From assembly GCF_932526225.1 (NCBI RefSeq), contig NC_064042.1:10368540-10432539 (forward strand): a stretch of 64,000 nt of DNA. The letters run 5' to 3'. The translations under genes and the position numbers were made by a program. Numbering within the stretch: the first letter of the stretch is position 1; every line of letters begins with the position of its first letter. This document shows, in pieces, positions 12,501-22,802 of this stretch. Below the pieces are notes generated by a model. It made no database searches. It saw nothing but the letters and a program-made list of their open reading frames with translations, and was not told the DNA's origin. This stretch comes from Nematostella vectensis. Its lineage: Eukaryota; Cnidaria; Anthozoa; Actiniaria; Edwardsiidae.

Positions 12501-13214
12501 AAAAACATTCTTTTTTTAGCACAAAGAGCACGGTGCAAACGTAGTATTCGATGAATTATAAATAAATATTATTAAGATAAACAATGTATATTACATTGAA
12601 GTACATTAAATAACACGGCTAATACCTTAAATATGTTTAAATTTACAGTAAAGAGTACAAACGTGCCCTATTTAGGAACAGAATTTTCTCACCAACTCTC
12701 CTATCGTAATCTCCTATCCGGTCCGACAATTCCTGTGTGATCAAAATAGAAATAGATGTATTAAGTTGTGCATTTTGATAGCCAAGAGGGCTAAATGGCT
12801 TAGGCAAATTTAAACGAAACATATGAGTGTGAAGGGCAATTCTAGTTTTACAACGACAAAAATTTGCCAATGGTGGGGACAAAAATAAGTAGTAGGATCT
12901 ACCTACCTCAACCGCAATTCTGTGGTTTATTAGGAGAGCTATTCTTTGGTCAAAAAACTTCACATCTCGTTCTAGCTCGTAGTTCTTTTTGCTCAGCTCG
13001 GATATTTCTTGTTTTAGTAGCTTGAGCCTTCTTCGAACTGCGGATAAAGAGAACATTTTAAAGACGACAGTAAGCTGACTGATGAGATGGTTGTCGTTAA
13101 ATAAAATGTACAATGATCGCTTAACCGGGGGCCGGTTTCAGCCATTTAAGAGGCATACTCACTGGATCTTAGCTTGTCTCCTTCTTTAAACTCTGGTGGT
13201 TTTATTTCAGCCAT
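509..13214 (-). CDS. IQGAP-related RasGAP, short form without CH/IQ modules (3' end beyond window)
   Basis: Eighteen exons on the minus strand: 13163-13214, 12907-13037, 12693-12732, 11625-11653, 9824-9911, 9596-9678, 9120-9214, 8507-8606, 7603-7682, 6801-6939, 6453-6549, 6057-6112, 5841-5954, 5466-5516, 5116-5217, 3039-3168, 890-990 and 509-682. They give 554 in-phase codons and the gene runs off the left edge. Residues 18-60 form a short coiled coil. The RasGAP-related domain follows, with [23 protein letters not shown] and [13 protein letters not shown], all close to IQGAP. Known of the family: human IQGAPs lack the arginine finger and bind active Rac/Cdc42. Here LLRANTA (Arg159) aligns with the finger loop and Arg301 with the FLR motif, so catalytic GAP activity is possible (inference). 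Only about 90 residues precede the domain, as in fungal Gap1/Sar1 or Dictyostelium DGAP1 types. The exon 9/10 junction (weak donor at 7602; acceptor at 6939 or 6915) is the least certain. Confidence 0.85.
1297..3085 (-). repeat. 103-bp minisatellite derived from the 3' end and 5' splice site of IQGAP-like exon 16
   Basis: About 18 tandem copies of a 103 bp unit, most highly uniform; one short copy of about 69 bp starts near 1401. Unit starts fall near 1300, 1401, 1470, 1573, 1674, 1774, 1877, 1981, 2084, 2187, 2290, 2393, 2496, 2598, 2701, 2804, 2907 and 3010. The copy at 3010-3085 runs into the real coding exon 3039-3168. On the minus strand every full unit repeats the last ~38 exon bases (coding [12 protein letters not shown]) followed by the donor AAG|GTGGGAAT. 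The array therefore holds many copies of a functional-looking 5' splice site next to the genuine one. A TGTAG acceptor-like site lies upstream in most units, but the pseudo-exon it would define hits a stop in the expected frame. Confidence 0.9.
3258..3454. mobile_element. MITE-like foldback with ~25 bp terminal inverted repeats
   Basis: The left end TTTAGTATAAATCTACTCAC is matched in inverted orientation by GTGAGTGGATTTATACTAAA at the right end. It lies in the IQGAP-like intron between exons 15 and 16. No coding content. Confidence 0.6.
3455..3567. repeat. Long imperfect hairpin next to the foldback element
   Basis: ACAATTAGACTAC near 3457 pairs with GTAGTCTAATTGT near 3555. TTTTCTATG pairs with CATAGAAAA, and AGTCAACGAG-type arms flank a GC-rich centre at about 3505. 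It directly abuts the preceding inverted-repeat element. Confidence 0.55.
4027..5120 (-). repeat. 50-52 bp minisatellite derived from the 3' end and 5' splice site of IQGAP-like exon 15
   Basis: About 18 tandem copies of a 50-52 bp unit occupy the intron directly after exon 15 (5116-5217). On the minus strand each unit reads CACACAGACGACTTG|GTAAGTCAGCCAG. The real exon end reads CACACTGATTACTTG|GTAAGCCAGCCAG. The exon-encoded HTDYL thus appears as HTDDL in the copies, each followed by a strong GTAAGT donor. The array is interrupted at 4748-4836 by a small inverted-repeat insertion and is more diverged near the exon. Confidence 0.85.
4748..4836. mobile_element. Small inverted-repeat insertion within the 50-bp minisatellite
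   Basis: The segment contains two AACCTAGGTT palindromes. Its outer arms are GTGTTTACACTT and an imperfect counterpart near AGTGTGTGTGAACAC. It splits an otherwise regular tandem array and so looks like a later insertion. Confidence 0.45.
7868..8197. repeat. 44-bp minisatellite in an IQGAP-like intron
   Basis: Seven to eight copies of a 44 bp unit with the core AGGACCCCTCTTGGACACAC followed by a CTGTAGAGAGGGATG-type half. It lies in the intron between exons 8 and 9. Unlike the two larger arrays it does not touch an exon and shares no sequence with a neighbouring one. The stop-poor repeat yields spurious overlapping frames. Confidence 0.85.
8665..9035. mobile_element. MITE-like foldback element in an IQGAP-like intron
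   Basis: The left end ATACATGTCAACTC with a following TCTCAAGATTTT is matched in inverted order by TTGAGATTTTCGGAGG and GTTGACAGGTATGTA at the right. The interior of about 330 bp has no coding signal. Confidence 0.5.
10485..10663. repeat. 88-bp direct duplication (two near-identical copies)
   Basis: The segment starting GAGGGAGAAT near 10487 is repeated starting near 10575, with only a few changes across 88 bp. This is a recent tandem duplication in the intron between exons 4 and 5 of the IQGAP-like gene. No coding or splice signal is duplicated. Confidence 0.8.
11196..11591. mobile_element. MITE with CCGTAAAATTC termini and TA flanks
   Basis: The ends read TA|CCGTAAAATTCCGATAAT at the left and ATTATCAGAATTTTACGG|TA at the right. 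This is an inverted repeat of about 25 bp flanked by TA, as for Tc1/mariner-type insertions. The interior repeats GGGGGCTTAT motifs and a long G tract at about 11264-11284. A diverged relative lies at 17436-17769. Confidence 0.7.
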
Positions 13215-14016
13215 ATTTAAACGTTTTAAAGCGTTTCTTTTAACGTCCACAAAGTATCATTTCAACACGCACCAAAAAAAAAATTCGATGAGCTTTCTTC
13301 TACAAAATACGTCCATTCATCTATAACGTCTTCAGTGTTTCTATTAAACAAGAATACCATCGTTCCAACCCCCTCATTGCAGCAGGATTGAATGACTAGC
13401 AGCTTGCAGCATCATTTCCGAATTGCTCGCTTTCCGTACAGAACTGTGCCGCAGAGAAATCAATATCTGTCAATATTTTCACATGTGATATTCCCAAAAC
13501 ACGTGACGCGGAATGCTTGGGGGCAGCTAGCGATGAGAGGGCGGGAACTGGGAAGGCATTTTGATGACGAAGATCCGGCGCAAAAATCCTCAACATCCAG
13601 TCTAAAGCATCAACAGCTGCAAATTACGTTAAAACAAAAAGGGTCTATCAGACCTAAAAATTAAGTGGGATGTTAATGCATTTGGGTATTTAAAAGCCGT
13701 GGTTTCACGAATCCCTCGTTTCCTCTAGACACTTCCGTGACAATCCACATGTGAGCGTGACACAATAAACTGCGTTACGGAGAGCTTCGTGAAGGGATCT
13801 GGGGATGAGTATTCTTTCTTTGCTGCCAGAGTTTGTCAGAGCAAGACACGGTAAAACTTCTTTCTTTTCCTTATTTGTAATTTACCTCTCCTTATCCTCT
13901 TGCACGTCCTTGCATACTAATGCAATCTGTGTTATTTGTGTACTTCTCAAGGCTTGAGAGCTTACGAGAGATTCGCGACAGAACTTTACCGGACTCTTTG
14001 CACACCAAAATCCAAC
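13215..14016. promoter_or_regulatory. Shared divergent promoter region of the IQGAP-like and esterase D genes
   Basis: About 800 bp separates the two start codons, which point away from each other. No TATA box stands out. Divergent housekeeping promoters of this size are common; bidirectional activity is inference from the arrangement. Part of this interval must be 5' UTR of either gene, and an ESD 5' non-coding exon is possible. Confidence 0.5.
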
Positions 14017-17000
14017 ATGGCGCTGACCCAGAGTTCGTGTAACAAGGCGTTTGGTGGGGAACAGAAGGTTTTCAAGCACTACAGGTTAGCACATGGTATA
14101 AATAATCACTAAACTAGCTAGTTTTTTTTTAGTTGTTGACATCTCCTAGATCTGGTTTTTGGGAGTGTCCAATTTATACCCTGGTGAGGAGAGGGGGGGA
14201 TGGGTTGGATGAGGGGCTGTTATTGGGGATCCAAAAAATTTTAACCTTCCAAAGGGGGTATCCAATTTTTTTTATGTTGTATTAGGGGGGGGGGGGGGGG
14301 GGGGCTCCAAAAGATTACTTCACGCGGACCCAAAATCTTCCCCCTCCTTAGGGTATTTTTAATAATGCTCTTTTATTTTGTGGCAAAAAGTGGTCCTCTG
14401 TCCCCCTATCCACAAGCAAGTGTGTGTGCAAGTGCACAAAAATTTTGGTAATGGGCATGGCTTGTTGTTTCTACAAGCCTGGAGCAGTAGTAACTTATTT
14501 TGTTCTCCTTATTATTATTTCAGCTCAGTTCTTAAATGCGACATGAACTTTGGGGTTTACATCCCACCACAGGCTGCGTCTGAGAAGGTGCCTGTGTTTT
14601 ATTGGTTATCAGGTATTTGTGACATTACCTGCATGAGGCCCCTGTAGCCATGTCTATTAAGCCAATGTTTTTTTTTTTTTTTCTGAAGTCTCATTCTAGC
14701 TTGTAATGGAACTCTTTCTTTCATTTGAGTCGACCGCCTTGCCAAGTGGGGGCTCTTGGTGTGCACCCAGGATTGGCTGAAGGGGGATGTGCAGTCATAG
14801 GCATCATATGGAAAAAGCATAGGATTTGAAAATTCCTTTATAAGAAATGACCCACTTTTTGGCCGCCAAGGCCGCACCCCCCTATGTACGCGCCTGGGCT
14901 CCGCCTAACCCCTCAACTCTAAGTCCACCACCTTGCCCACTATCTACTTACCCAATCAAATTAAAAAGTATTGATTGACACTTTTTAGGCCCAGAAATTA
15001 GCTTTTTGTTGCCCTGGAATGGGGTTGATTTCTAGGAAGCAGGGAAGTTGTTTACCAAATCAATACATCTTGGTTAGCCTTTAACCTTTATTAAACCACT
15101 CAGTGTGATGTGTGCTACTATGACCCCTAGTTTCACAGTAGTTGACCAATAAGCATGCAAGACTAGGAGGATTTCAACATGTTCTGACATGCACTGAAGC
15201 ATTTTTTCCCCTGCCATGCTAGTGCTTTAGTGAAGTCAATGTCAACCAGATAATGTTTTTTTGCATCCTTTTAATTGGCCTTCTTTGCAAAATGGTAGCC
15301 ACTCTAGTGCACACTACTCTGTCAAGTCTGATGAACAAAATTCAGTTTATTTTCCTTGTTGAAATGTTAGATAGGGTGTATCTCATCAGTATTTGTTACT
15401 GTCTAGGGCTAACATGTACTGAGCAGAACTTTGTAACCAAAGCTGGTGCCCAGCGTTATGCCGCAGAGCACGGGGTCATGATTGTCGCTCCAGACACTAG
15501 CCCAAGTAAGTTAGATAACAACGCAAAGTTAATTATATACAAATCTTAAGTCCCTGAACCTGCAGGTAGGAAAGCTAATTGAGGTGATATTATTCAAAAT
15601 GATTATCACAATAAAATTCCTTTAAACTTCCTTAATTGATTTACTTTTTTCAATGCAAATGGCTGTTTTCCAGATAATGTGTGCTATGTATTTTGAATGT
15701 GAAAGCACAGGCTTACCAACCTCTCAGTCAGCCTCCAGTCAATCCCAGTAACTAGCTTGAATATTTTCACGATTGATCACCTCCTGTAATTGTCCTATAA
15801 TTGTCTTATATCCTAGAATAAAGGTCACAATAAACTCTCATTGCTTTGTGATGTGTATTTATTCAGAATAAGCAGTATTTCTAACATTTCAGCCGTTGAG
15901 GGATTTCGCGTTACTAGGTACCTATAAAAAGAAGTAAAGGCAGGCAGGCTTTGAAGACATGCGATCAGATCAAGCGGCCAGAATTGGAGTATGAGTAAAA
16001 TCCAAAAATCAACCACCACAGTGCGGTAGAATATAAATATACATGTCCCCAGCGATTTTCGGCCTCCTAAACAAACTCTTTCTACCAAAAAAGGCTAAGT
16101 TTTTACACATATCGGCAACCAAGAGACGATAGAGGAATCCGTGGATGCAACGCTGATTGTCACCAGGTGCATGCTGTCAATAAAGTGACGTGCTGATTGG
16201 TTCATTCAAGCCACGCTGTCAAATTGAATTCGAAATGTTGAGAGTTTATTGTGACCTTTATTCTGGGATGTAAGACAATTATAGGAAAATTACAGGAGGT
16301 GATCAATGTTCGAGCTAGTTACTGGGATTGACTGGAGACTGACTGAGAGGTGAAAGAGAGGCTTTGAGAGGTTGGAGTTTACAACTGCCTTAGTTGTTTT
16401 TAGAGAAAATAAATATTAAAGCTTAACAGCCGGCTAAAAATGTTTGAAATATGGTATTTAAAAAAAAATAATAATAAAGAAAACTGCATATATTTGCAAG
16501 ACTGTTATTAACAAACTCCAGCCTGCTGAAGCCTTGCTTTTTCACTCAAATTCCATCATCTGAAAAATGGCCCTTTTCAATTGTTTCCCTTGCCCAAAGT
16601 TACACCTTTCCCTTAATATTTCTAAAAAAAAATCAATTGAGAGAAATGTATTGTGTATGCATAGATAAAGATGAAACTTTGCTCAGGATATTTTTATTCT
16701 AAATAAAGAAAAAATCTGACCTGTTTTAGTTACGCCCTGTCTGTGAATTTGTAGCTACCGTAATTTTCTTTTCCCTTTTTATAAATAAAAAGAGTTTCAT
16801 ACTGTTAGTTACCTGCAAACACACTCTTCTGTAACTCTTTTTAGAGAAACATGTCTATTAATTGCATTCCAGTTCCTCTTAATCAATTTATTCCATTTTT
16901 TATTCTCAGGAGGGTGTAATATTGAAGGAGAAGATGACAGCTGGGATTTTGGTTCAGGCGCTGGATTCTATGTCGATGCAACTGAAGAAAAGTGGAAGAC

Positions 17001-20000
17001 AAACTATAACATGTACTCATACATCACAAAAGAGGTATGATCATGAAAACAATGATATGATATTAATATGTGATTATTCACCAACATTTCATCAATAAAA
17101 AAACTAGAAGGCTTGCGTTATCATTAAGCACAACACCCAGGCCCGTACCCCCGCCCCCCCACAATGGCCGAAAGTTCCCAATGGATGTGCTATTTGTTGA
17201 CAAAACTATAATGCATAGCTAGATTCCTGGGTACGGGCCTGACACCCTTGTGTAAAATGTTTTCAAAAAAATTGTTCTCAGGGGCCAAGACAGTAAAGCC
17301 TGCTTCCACCTGAAAAAAAAGTATATGTAAAATAATTAAAAATAAACAAGAAAACGCATACCCTTTTTTTGAAAACTTATACCTATGCCTTTTCTGAAAA
17401 CCTATCTATACCTGTACTGTAATGAATAGTGTATACCATATTTACTCTAATAAGGGCCTTGGCCCCCTATTTGGGGTGGGGTGGGGCTTATTTTTTTAAA
17501 AAGGGGAAATTCCGCACAAAAGGCCAAAGAACATAAATATCATTATTATAACTTGAAGTAGCTTTTTTCAATAAACTTTCATCCATTAAATATTTGTCTC
17601 TTTGTTGTCCAGAGTCTATTCTTGGAACTACATGTATGATAGTTATTTTACTCATTTACATAAAACCTGGGAAAGGGGGGGCCTATCCTGGGGAGGAGCT
17701 TGGTTCAAATGGGGTGCTTATTCAGGTGAGGCGCTTATTTGAGGGAGCCTCTTATTTGAGTAAATACGGTTCTCTAAGAAAAAATTGTTTTCTAGTTACC
17801 AGAACTCATCAATGCCAATTTTCCTGCTGACCCAGAAATAAAGTCTATCTCTGGACACAGGTTTGTTTTGTGAATGATGATCTGTTCTTATTGCTGGTAC
17901 TTAAAAATAGGTACACTGTTACAAAATAATATAAACCCTTTCTGAAAAATATTTATTTGTTATTTGTAAGTGCTAAATAAGTTATTTTTGTTGCTGTTAT
18001 TTTGCCGCCAAAGCGTGTGCTAGTTTGCCAACCCAAAAGTCATGTGACCTCTTAGCACAAGTCCATAGCTTTAGGGCTAGCCTTTTTACATCATCCTGTA
18101 TCCTACCCTTTTACAGTTATCAAGGATAAAAGCAAGGTATTGTAGTTTAGAAAAGGAAAGCAAAAAAAAGGTGAGAGCAAGCTATTGATTGAATGTGCCT
18201 TTTTGTTTATTTACACAGTATGGGAGGCCATGGAGCTTTAATGTGTGCACTCAGAAACCCTGGTCTTTACCGGGTGGGTATCTATTGATGAAATATTTTT
18301 AGAATAACTTTATCAATTTTTAATTTTAATCACTCTTTAAGGTCTTGGTAAAGGTAAATTTGACACCACTTTTTGTTTTGGTGGTTTTTGCAAAACCTTT
18401 ATCAATAGTTCTTAAACTTTATTTTTGCCAAAAAATTTTTTCCATAAATCGCATTCTAAGACGGCTAAAATGGGCCTTTGCTGTTTCCCGTGACCTGTTG
18501 ACCGTGAATTCATGCCAAATCTTTGACTTTTCTAGCGTATTATTTTGAGGCGAGAACTCGCGCTTGTCGGGCGTAAACCTCGTGACGGGTTTTAAGATAT
18601 CACCTTTTTTTGGGATCTGATAGATTATTATGCCATGTCATAAAGTGTTTGAGGAATTTTCGACTAAAGGTCGCTTTTATAGCACTTTTCGTGTCCAAAC
18701 TTCGCCAGAAATGAGAGTCCCAACTTTGATTCGTGATATTTTGTTGACAGTGTCAAATAATAAAAAGTCCTCACACACTTTGGTAGATTATCTATCTGTC
18801 ATTGAAATGCAATTACGTGCAAGTACATGCTCAATAACGTGAAGGTTCATTATTCTCTTGAGTAAACTCCGTACTTTTGAGTTTGAGGCCTCAAAACTTT
18901 AACAAGGAATTAGCTATTGCAAAAATAAAACTTGCAGGAGGTAATTCAATCTTTTACCTTTTATTTGATTTATAGTTTGTACATGTAGTGAAAATTGCGG
19001 CGCAACATTTTTTTTTCCGCGGACACATCGTTTACCTTTACCAAGACCTTAAAGCTGGAATATTGAATTACAAAAGCACAGATACAATGGACCAGAGGCG
19101 GGGCAAGATGGTGATTGATGCACCATTCAAGGAATCCTGGATCTGCCCGTGAATTACTTTCTGATTCATGGCTGTACTTTTGTGGCTGTATATGTTTTGA
19201 GGGACATATTAAAGCAATGGAATGCATAATCATGCCAATTACATTGCCCCAAAGATAAAAACACCTTTCCTGTTATGTCTTTATTTTGACCTCCATATAA
19301 CAACCAACAAAGTTCCCAGAAGCCAGATGCCCAATTTCAAGGCTACTTATTGATAAAATGAGATATATAAACTCCTGTCTTGTTATACTTATACACGCCA
19401 TCACCATTGAGCAGTTAAACATTTGCTTCTCTTCATCAGTGCGCAAGTGCTTTTGCCCCAATCTGTAACCCAATTCATTGTCCATGGGGTGAAAAAGCTT
19501 TCTCTGGATACTTGGGGTCAAACAAGGACGCATGGAAGGTATGTACAGAGTAATATGCCATTGTTCTCAGTGCTCCACCCCCCTCCCCCAACCTCTCAGG
19601 TTCTGAGTTGAAAACTATTGTGTTTACCTATCTCTGGGGCTCCAAATTGCCCTGACTTATCCAACAATGTTTGGCTTCTGCCATATTTTTTAATTGACTG
19701 AAAAAAGCGTTTACTAATAACAATCGAAAATATTTTATTAGGGGTGTGGCCAGGGGGTAAAGGCACAATTAAGATATTGTTTAGATCACAAGAGAAAACT
19801 TTAAACAGGAACCCCTCTGTTCCCCCTGCTATTGGAAGTCCTTCGGAGTTGTGTCATGTCTGTTCTGATGTTAGTTGCTCTTTTTTTCGTGGCAGGAGTA
19901 TGACTCGTGTGAACTTGTGAAGAAATACCAAGGACCCCCCTTGAAGATCCTAATTGATCAGGTAAACTACAAACTAAAACTACTTGTGAAATAAGGGAAG

Positions 20001-22410
20001 TGAATGTGTAATTTTCTCATCATAAAATCATTAGCATTAATTGGGTTGACTTTTTTTTGTTATTCAATGCTTTCTCAGGTTCTTTTAGCCCAGTGTATTG
20101 CTATTACCATCACCATCACCACCACCATCACCATCACCACCACCACCACCATCACCATCACCACCACCATCACCACCACCATCACCACCATTACCACTAC
20201 CATCACCATCACCACCACCATCACCACCACCACCACCATCACCACCACCACCACCACCATTACCACTACCATCACCATCACCACCACCACCACCACCACC
20301 ACCACCATCACCACCACCACCACCATCACAACCACCATTACCATTACCACTACCATCACCATCACCATCACCACCACCATTACCACTACCATCACCATCA
20401 CCATCACCATCACCACCACCATCACCACCACCATTACCACTACCATCACCATCACCATCACCACCACCATTACCACTACCATCACCATCACCATCACCAT
20501 CACCATCACCATCACCATCACCATTACTATTTCTATCACTACTATAGGCATTGCTATTAGTTATTGTTATTGTTTGGCTGCTTAGTGCCATGCACACCAA
20601 AGTTAAGTTCATGGTCCTTGGGCCATCTTGCAGCTGTTTATAACTGAATACCTGAGACTAATCTCCTATGAATGCCTCTTCTAGGGTCTAGCAGATACCT
20701 TCTACCCGCATCAGTTGCTACCTGAGAATTTTGTGCAGGCTTGCAGCAACAACAACCTTGTGTCAGTCACTCTTCGCAAACATGAGGTTAGTCTCTATGA
20801 GGCTGTCATCAGAGACCTTTCAACTTTTGAGACAGGGCTGTGGCCAGTATAATGCAAACAGACAGGCAAACAGAGGCAATTCATAAATCCGACATATCAA
20901 TCACGAATAGCCAATCAGGAAAGAGATGATGCAATAACAGCCATGTGGTCCCACAAATGTCCCACAAAAAGGCGGCAATCGACGGCAAAAAGATTGGTTT
21001 GAGATATTTTTCTGCGAATCTGGACAAGCAAAATAAGCATCTTCCGGTCAGCGTAGAAAGTGATAGTCCTGTTTTCAATGACCCGCCACTTTTAGTGTAG
21101 AGTTGGGACTCAAATTGCAGAAAAACAAGTAAAATTTCTGCGAACAAACAAAAAGGAAACAAACCACACATACAAGAACGGTGTAAGTCCTACCATTAAA
21201 CTTGTGTTTGATATTTTCCTAGGTTACTTCAATTACATATAAGAATGGAGACTGTCGTTTGTATTATTGCTGTAAATCTTGACATTTGCCGATAAAACTT
21301 GTAGTTAAAAGTCAGACGTAAACAGCGAATTCGGCATTCTCTTCTACTTTTCCCCGCACTTAAATCACTGCAAGTTGACAAAAATAGCTTTGAAAGCACA
21401 TAAACACAAAGTACCTACCGAAGAGAGCACCGCTTTATCTTATCATTTCCAAGTTTTCGTATTTCGAGCTGGATTCGGGTCGTTTCCATTCAACAACCAA
21501 ACATGTAGATATCTAATTCTAAGCTTCTCTACAAGTTTTTCACCAAGCTTGGACAACAAATCAATTTCTATAATGTAAGGTGACCGTCTTTTATTTCCCA
21601 AGTCGCAGGAAAACACCTATAAACGTCTATATTTTAGATAAACACAAGATTCACAGACCTCATCCGACATGTTGTACAATTTGTGGGGCTTTTGTGGGAC
21701 ATTTGGGTTGCACTTCGCTGGCTTCTATTTGCTGCTTTCTGATTTGTTATTCGTGCGCTCGTCGGATCTATGAATTGCCTCAGCCGTAGTCTCAGGGGCA
21801 CAGTCTTATGAGGCGATCCGAGGCACTTCCCTTTGTAATGATTAAAAATTTATATATTAACCGGGTAACTCTTTTGTGAAAGCCTTTCCATTTTTTGTCT
21901 TATTGCCTCAGTCATTATCATATTGTCTCTGATTGTAACCCTCTATGGTCGTATTTTTAAATCTTGCCGAGGCCTTTAGCACAACAACGATTATATATTT
22001 TTAGTGGCCATTTCTTCTGTTGTAATTCTTCAATAAGACAAACCCCTTGGTGATGGACAGAGTGTCCCCTGCGAACCTCACTAACCATGCAGCTGGGGGA
22101 GGCTGGTAACAGCTTCCCCCGTTTACTGAAGATTTCGGATTTTACATGTCTCTTTCTCTAGCTATGGTCATACGTTATATAATCTTCATATGTTATGCTC
22201 TTCATATGTCATACGTAACTCTATCGTCATATGTTACGTTTGTAGAGCATACAAAAATTAAGAATACATACAAAGTACAGCATACACTAATGTCTATATT
22301 TTTAGTGTCCTTTTTTATATTTCTTTATTTTTCCACAGGGCTATGATCACAGCTACTATTTTGTGTCGTCATTCATCGGTGATCATATCGCTTTCCATAC
22401 AAAATGCTAG
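14017..22410 (+). CDS. ESD: S-formylglutathione hydrolase (esterase D)
   Basis: Ten exons with consistent phases: 14017-14084, 14524-14612, 15407-15505, 16910-17034, 17796-17860, 18219-18273, 19440-19538, 19896-19961, 20685-20786 and 22339-22410. They encode 279 residues (human 282). The enzyme hydrolyses S-formylglutathione to glutathione and formate in cytosolic formaldehyde detoxification. Diagnostic stretches are [56 protein letters not shown] and GYDHSYYF. The catalytic triad falls at Ser149 (its codon split by the exon 5/6 intron), Asp226 and His260, the same numbers as in the human enzyme. The alpha/beta-hydrolase core is intact with no truncation. The ATG gives the expected MAL...NKAFGG amino end. 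Introns are crowded with foldback elements and a large trinucleotide repeat. Confidence 0.96.
15716..16353. mobile_element. Foldback element with ~120 bp terminal inverted repeats (ESD intron 3)
   Basis: The left arm (about 15716-15840) and right arm (about 16238-16353) are inverted copies. For example CTCCAGTCAATCCCAGTAAC pairs with GTTACTGGGATTGACTGGAG, and AATAAAGGTCACAATAAACT with its complement at about 16245. The central ~400 bp is not repeated and has no recognisable protein. It is a non-autonomous transposon, class unknown. Confidence 0.8.
17436..17769. mobile_element. MITE related to the 11196-11591 element (ESD intron 4)
   Basis: The left end CCATATTTACTCTAATAAGG pairs with the right end TTATTTGAGTAAATACGG. 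Interior GGGGCTTAT motifs recall the MITE at 11196-11591. It sits just upstream of ESD exon 5. Confidence 0.65.
18337..19052. mobile_element. TTAA-flanked inverted-repeat element, piggyBac-like target site (ESD intron 6)
   Basis: The left end reads TTAA|GGTCTTGGTAAAGGTAAA and the right end TTTACCTTTACCAAGACC|TTAA, a perfect 18 bp inverted repeat bounded by TTAA. TTAA duplications are typical of piggyBac-type transposases. The ~680 bp interior has no transposase, so it is non-autonomous. Assignment beyond the TTAA target is inference. Confidence 0.75.
20098..20547. repeat. CAC/CAT trinucleotide microsatellite
   Basis: About 450 bp of imperfect (CAC/CAT)n with scattered TAC, in ESD intron 8. 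It stays open in several frames on both strands and gives artefactual poly-His, poly-Thr, Ser/Pro and Gly/Asp reading frames. None is a credible protein. Confidence 0.95.
20873..21781. mobile_element. Foldback element with ~110 bp terminal inverted repeats (ESD intron 9)
   Basis: The left end GAGGCAATTCATAAATCC pairs with GGATCTATGAATTGCCTC at the right. AATGTCCCACAAAA near 20956 pairs with TTTTGTGGGACATT near 21690. The middle ~700 bp is unique within the window and non-coding. Confidence 0.75.
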
Positions 22411-22570
22411 TGATGGATGGAAGGATGTCTCATGGACGAGGATTTAGGGAGGAGCAGACACTCAGTAATAATAATAATAATACATTTTTCAAACACGATA
22501 GAGATAACAGCATAGCTTATGTGGTCATGTAATCCTCCCTCAACAACTCACACTAATTACCTTATGTGTA

Positions 22571-22802
22571 GTTCCAGAAAATATCTATCCCCCCCCCCCC
22601 CCCCTCCAGGGAGTCGGAGGTATGACCCACCACCCCTCTGGAATTTCCAACACCTTCGAAGAAAATAAATACAGTAACTGTAGGGAAAAAGGGCATTTTA
22701 CCCCCCCCCCCTCCCCTATGGAAATTCCTGGTCGTTTGAACCCCCCACCCCCTGGGAATCTCCAATCCCCTCAATGGGGGGGGGTATGGATGTTTTCTGG
22801 AA
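22571..22802. mobile_element. Small foldback with internal C/G tracts downstream of ESD
   Basis: GTTCCAGAAAATATCTAT at the left pairs with ATGGATGTTTTCTGGAAC at the right, each followed inward by a run of C or G. Further C-rich repeats fill the interior. No coding content. Confidence 0.6.

Noticed and set aside
20004-20612. Long open frames on both strands (poly-His, Thr/Ile, Ser/Pro, Gly/Asp)
   Set aside because: They are translations of the CAC/CAT microsatellite in an ESD intron; the repeat has few stops in any frame.
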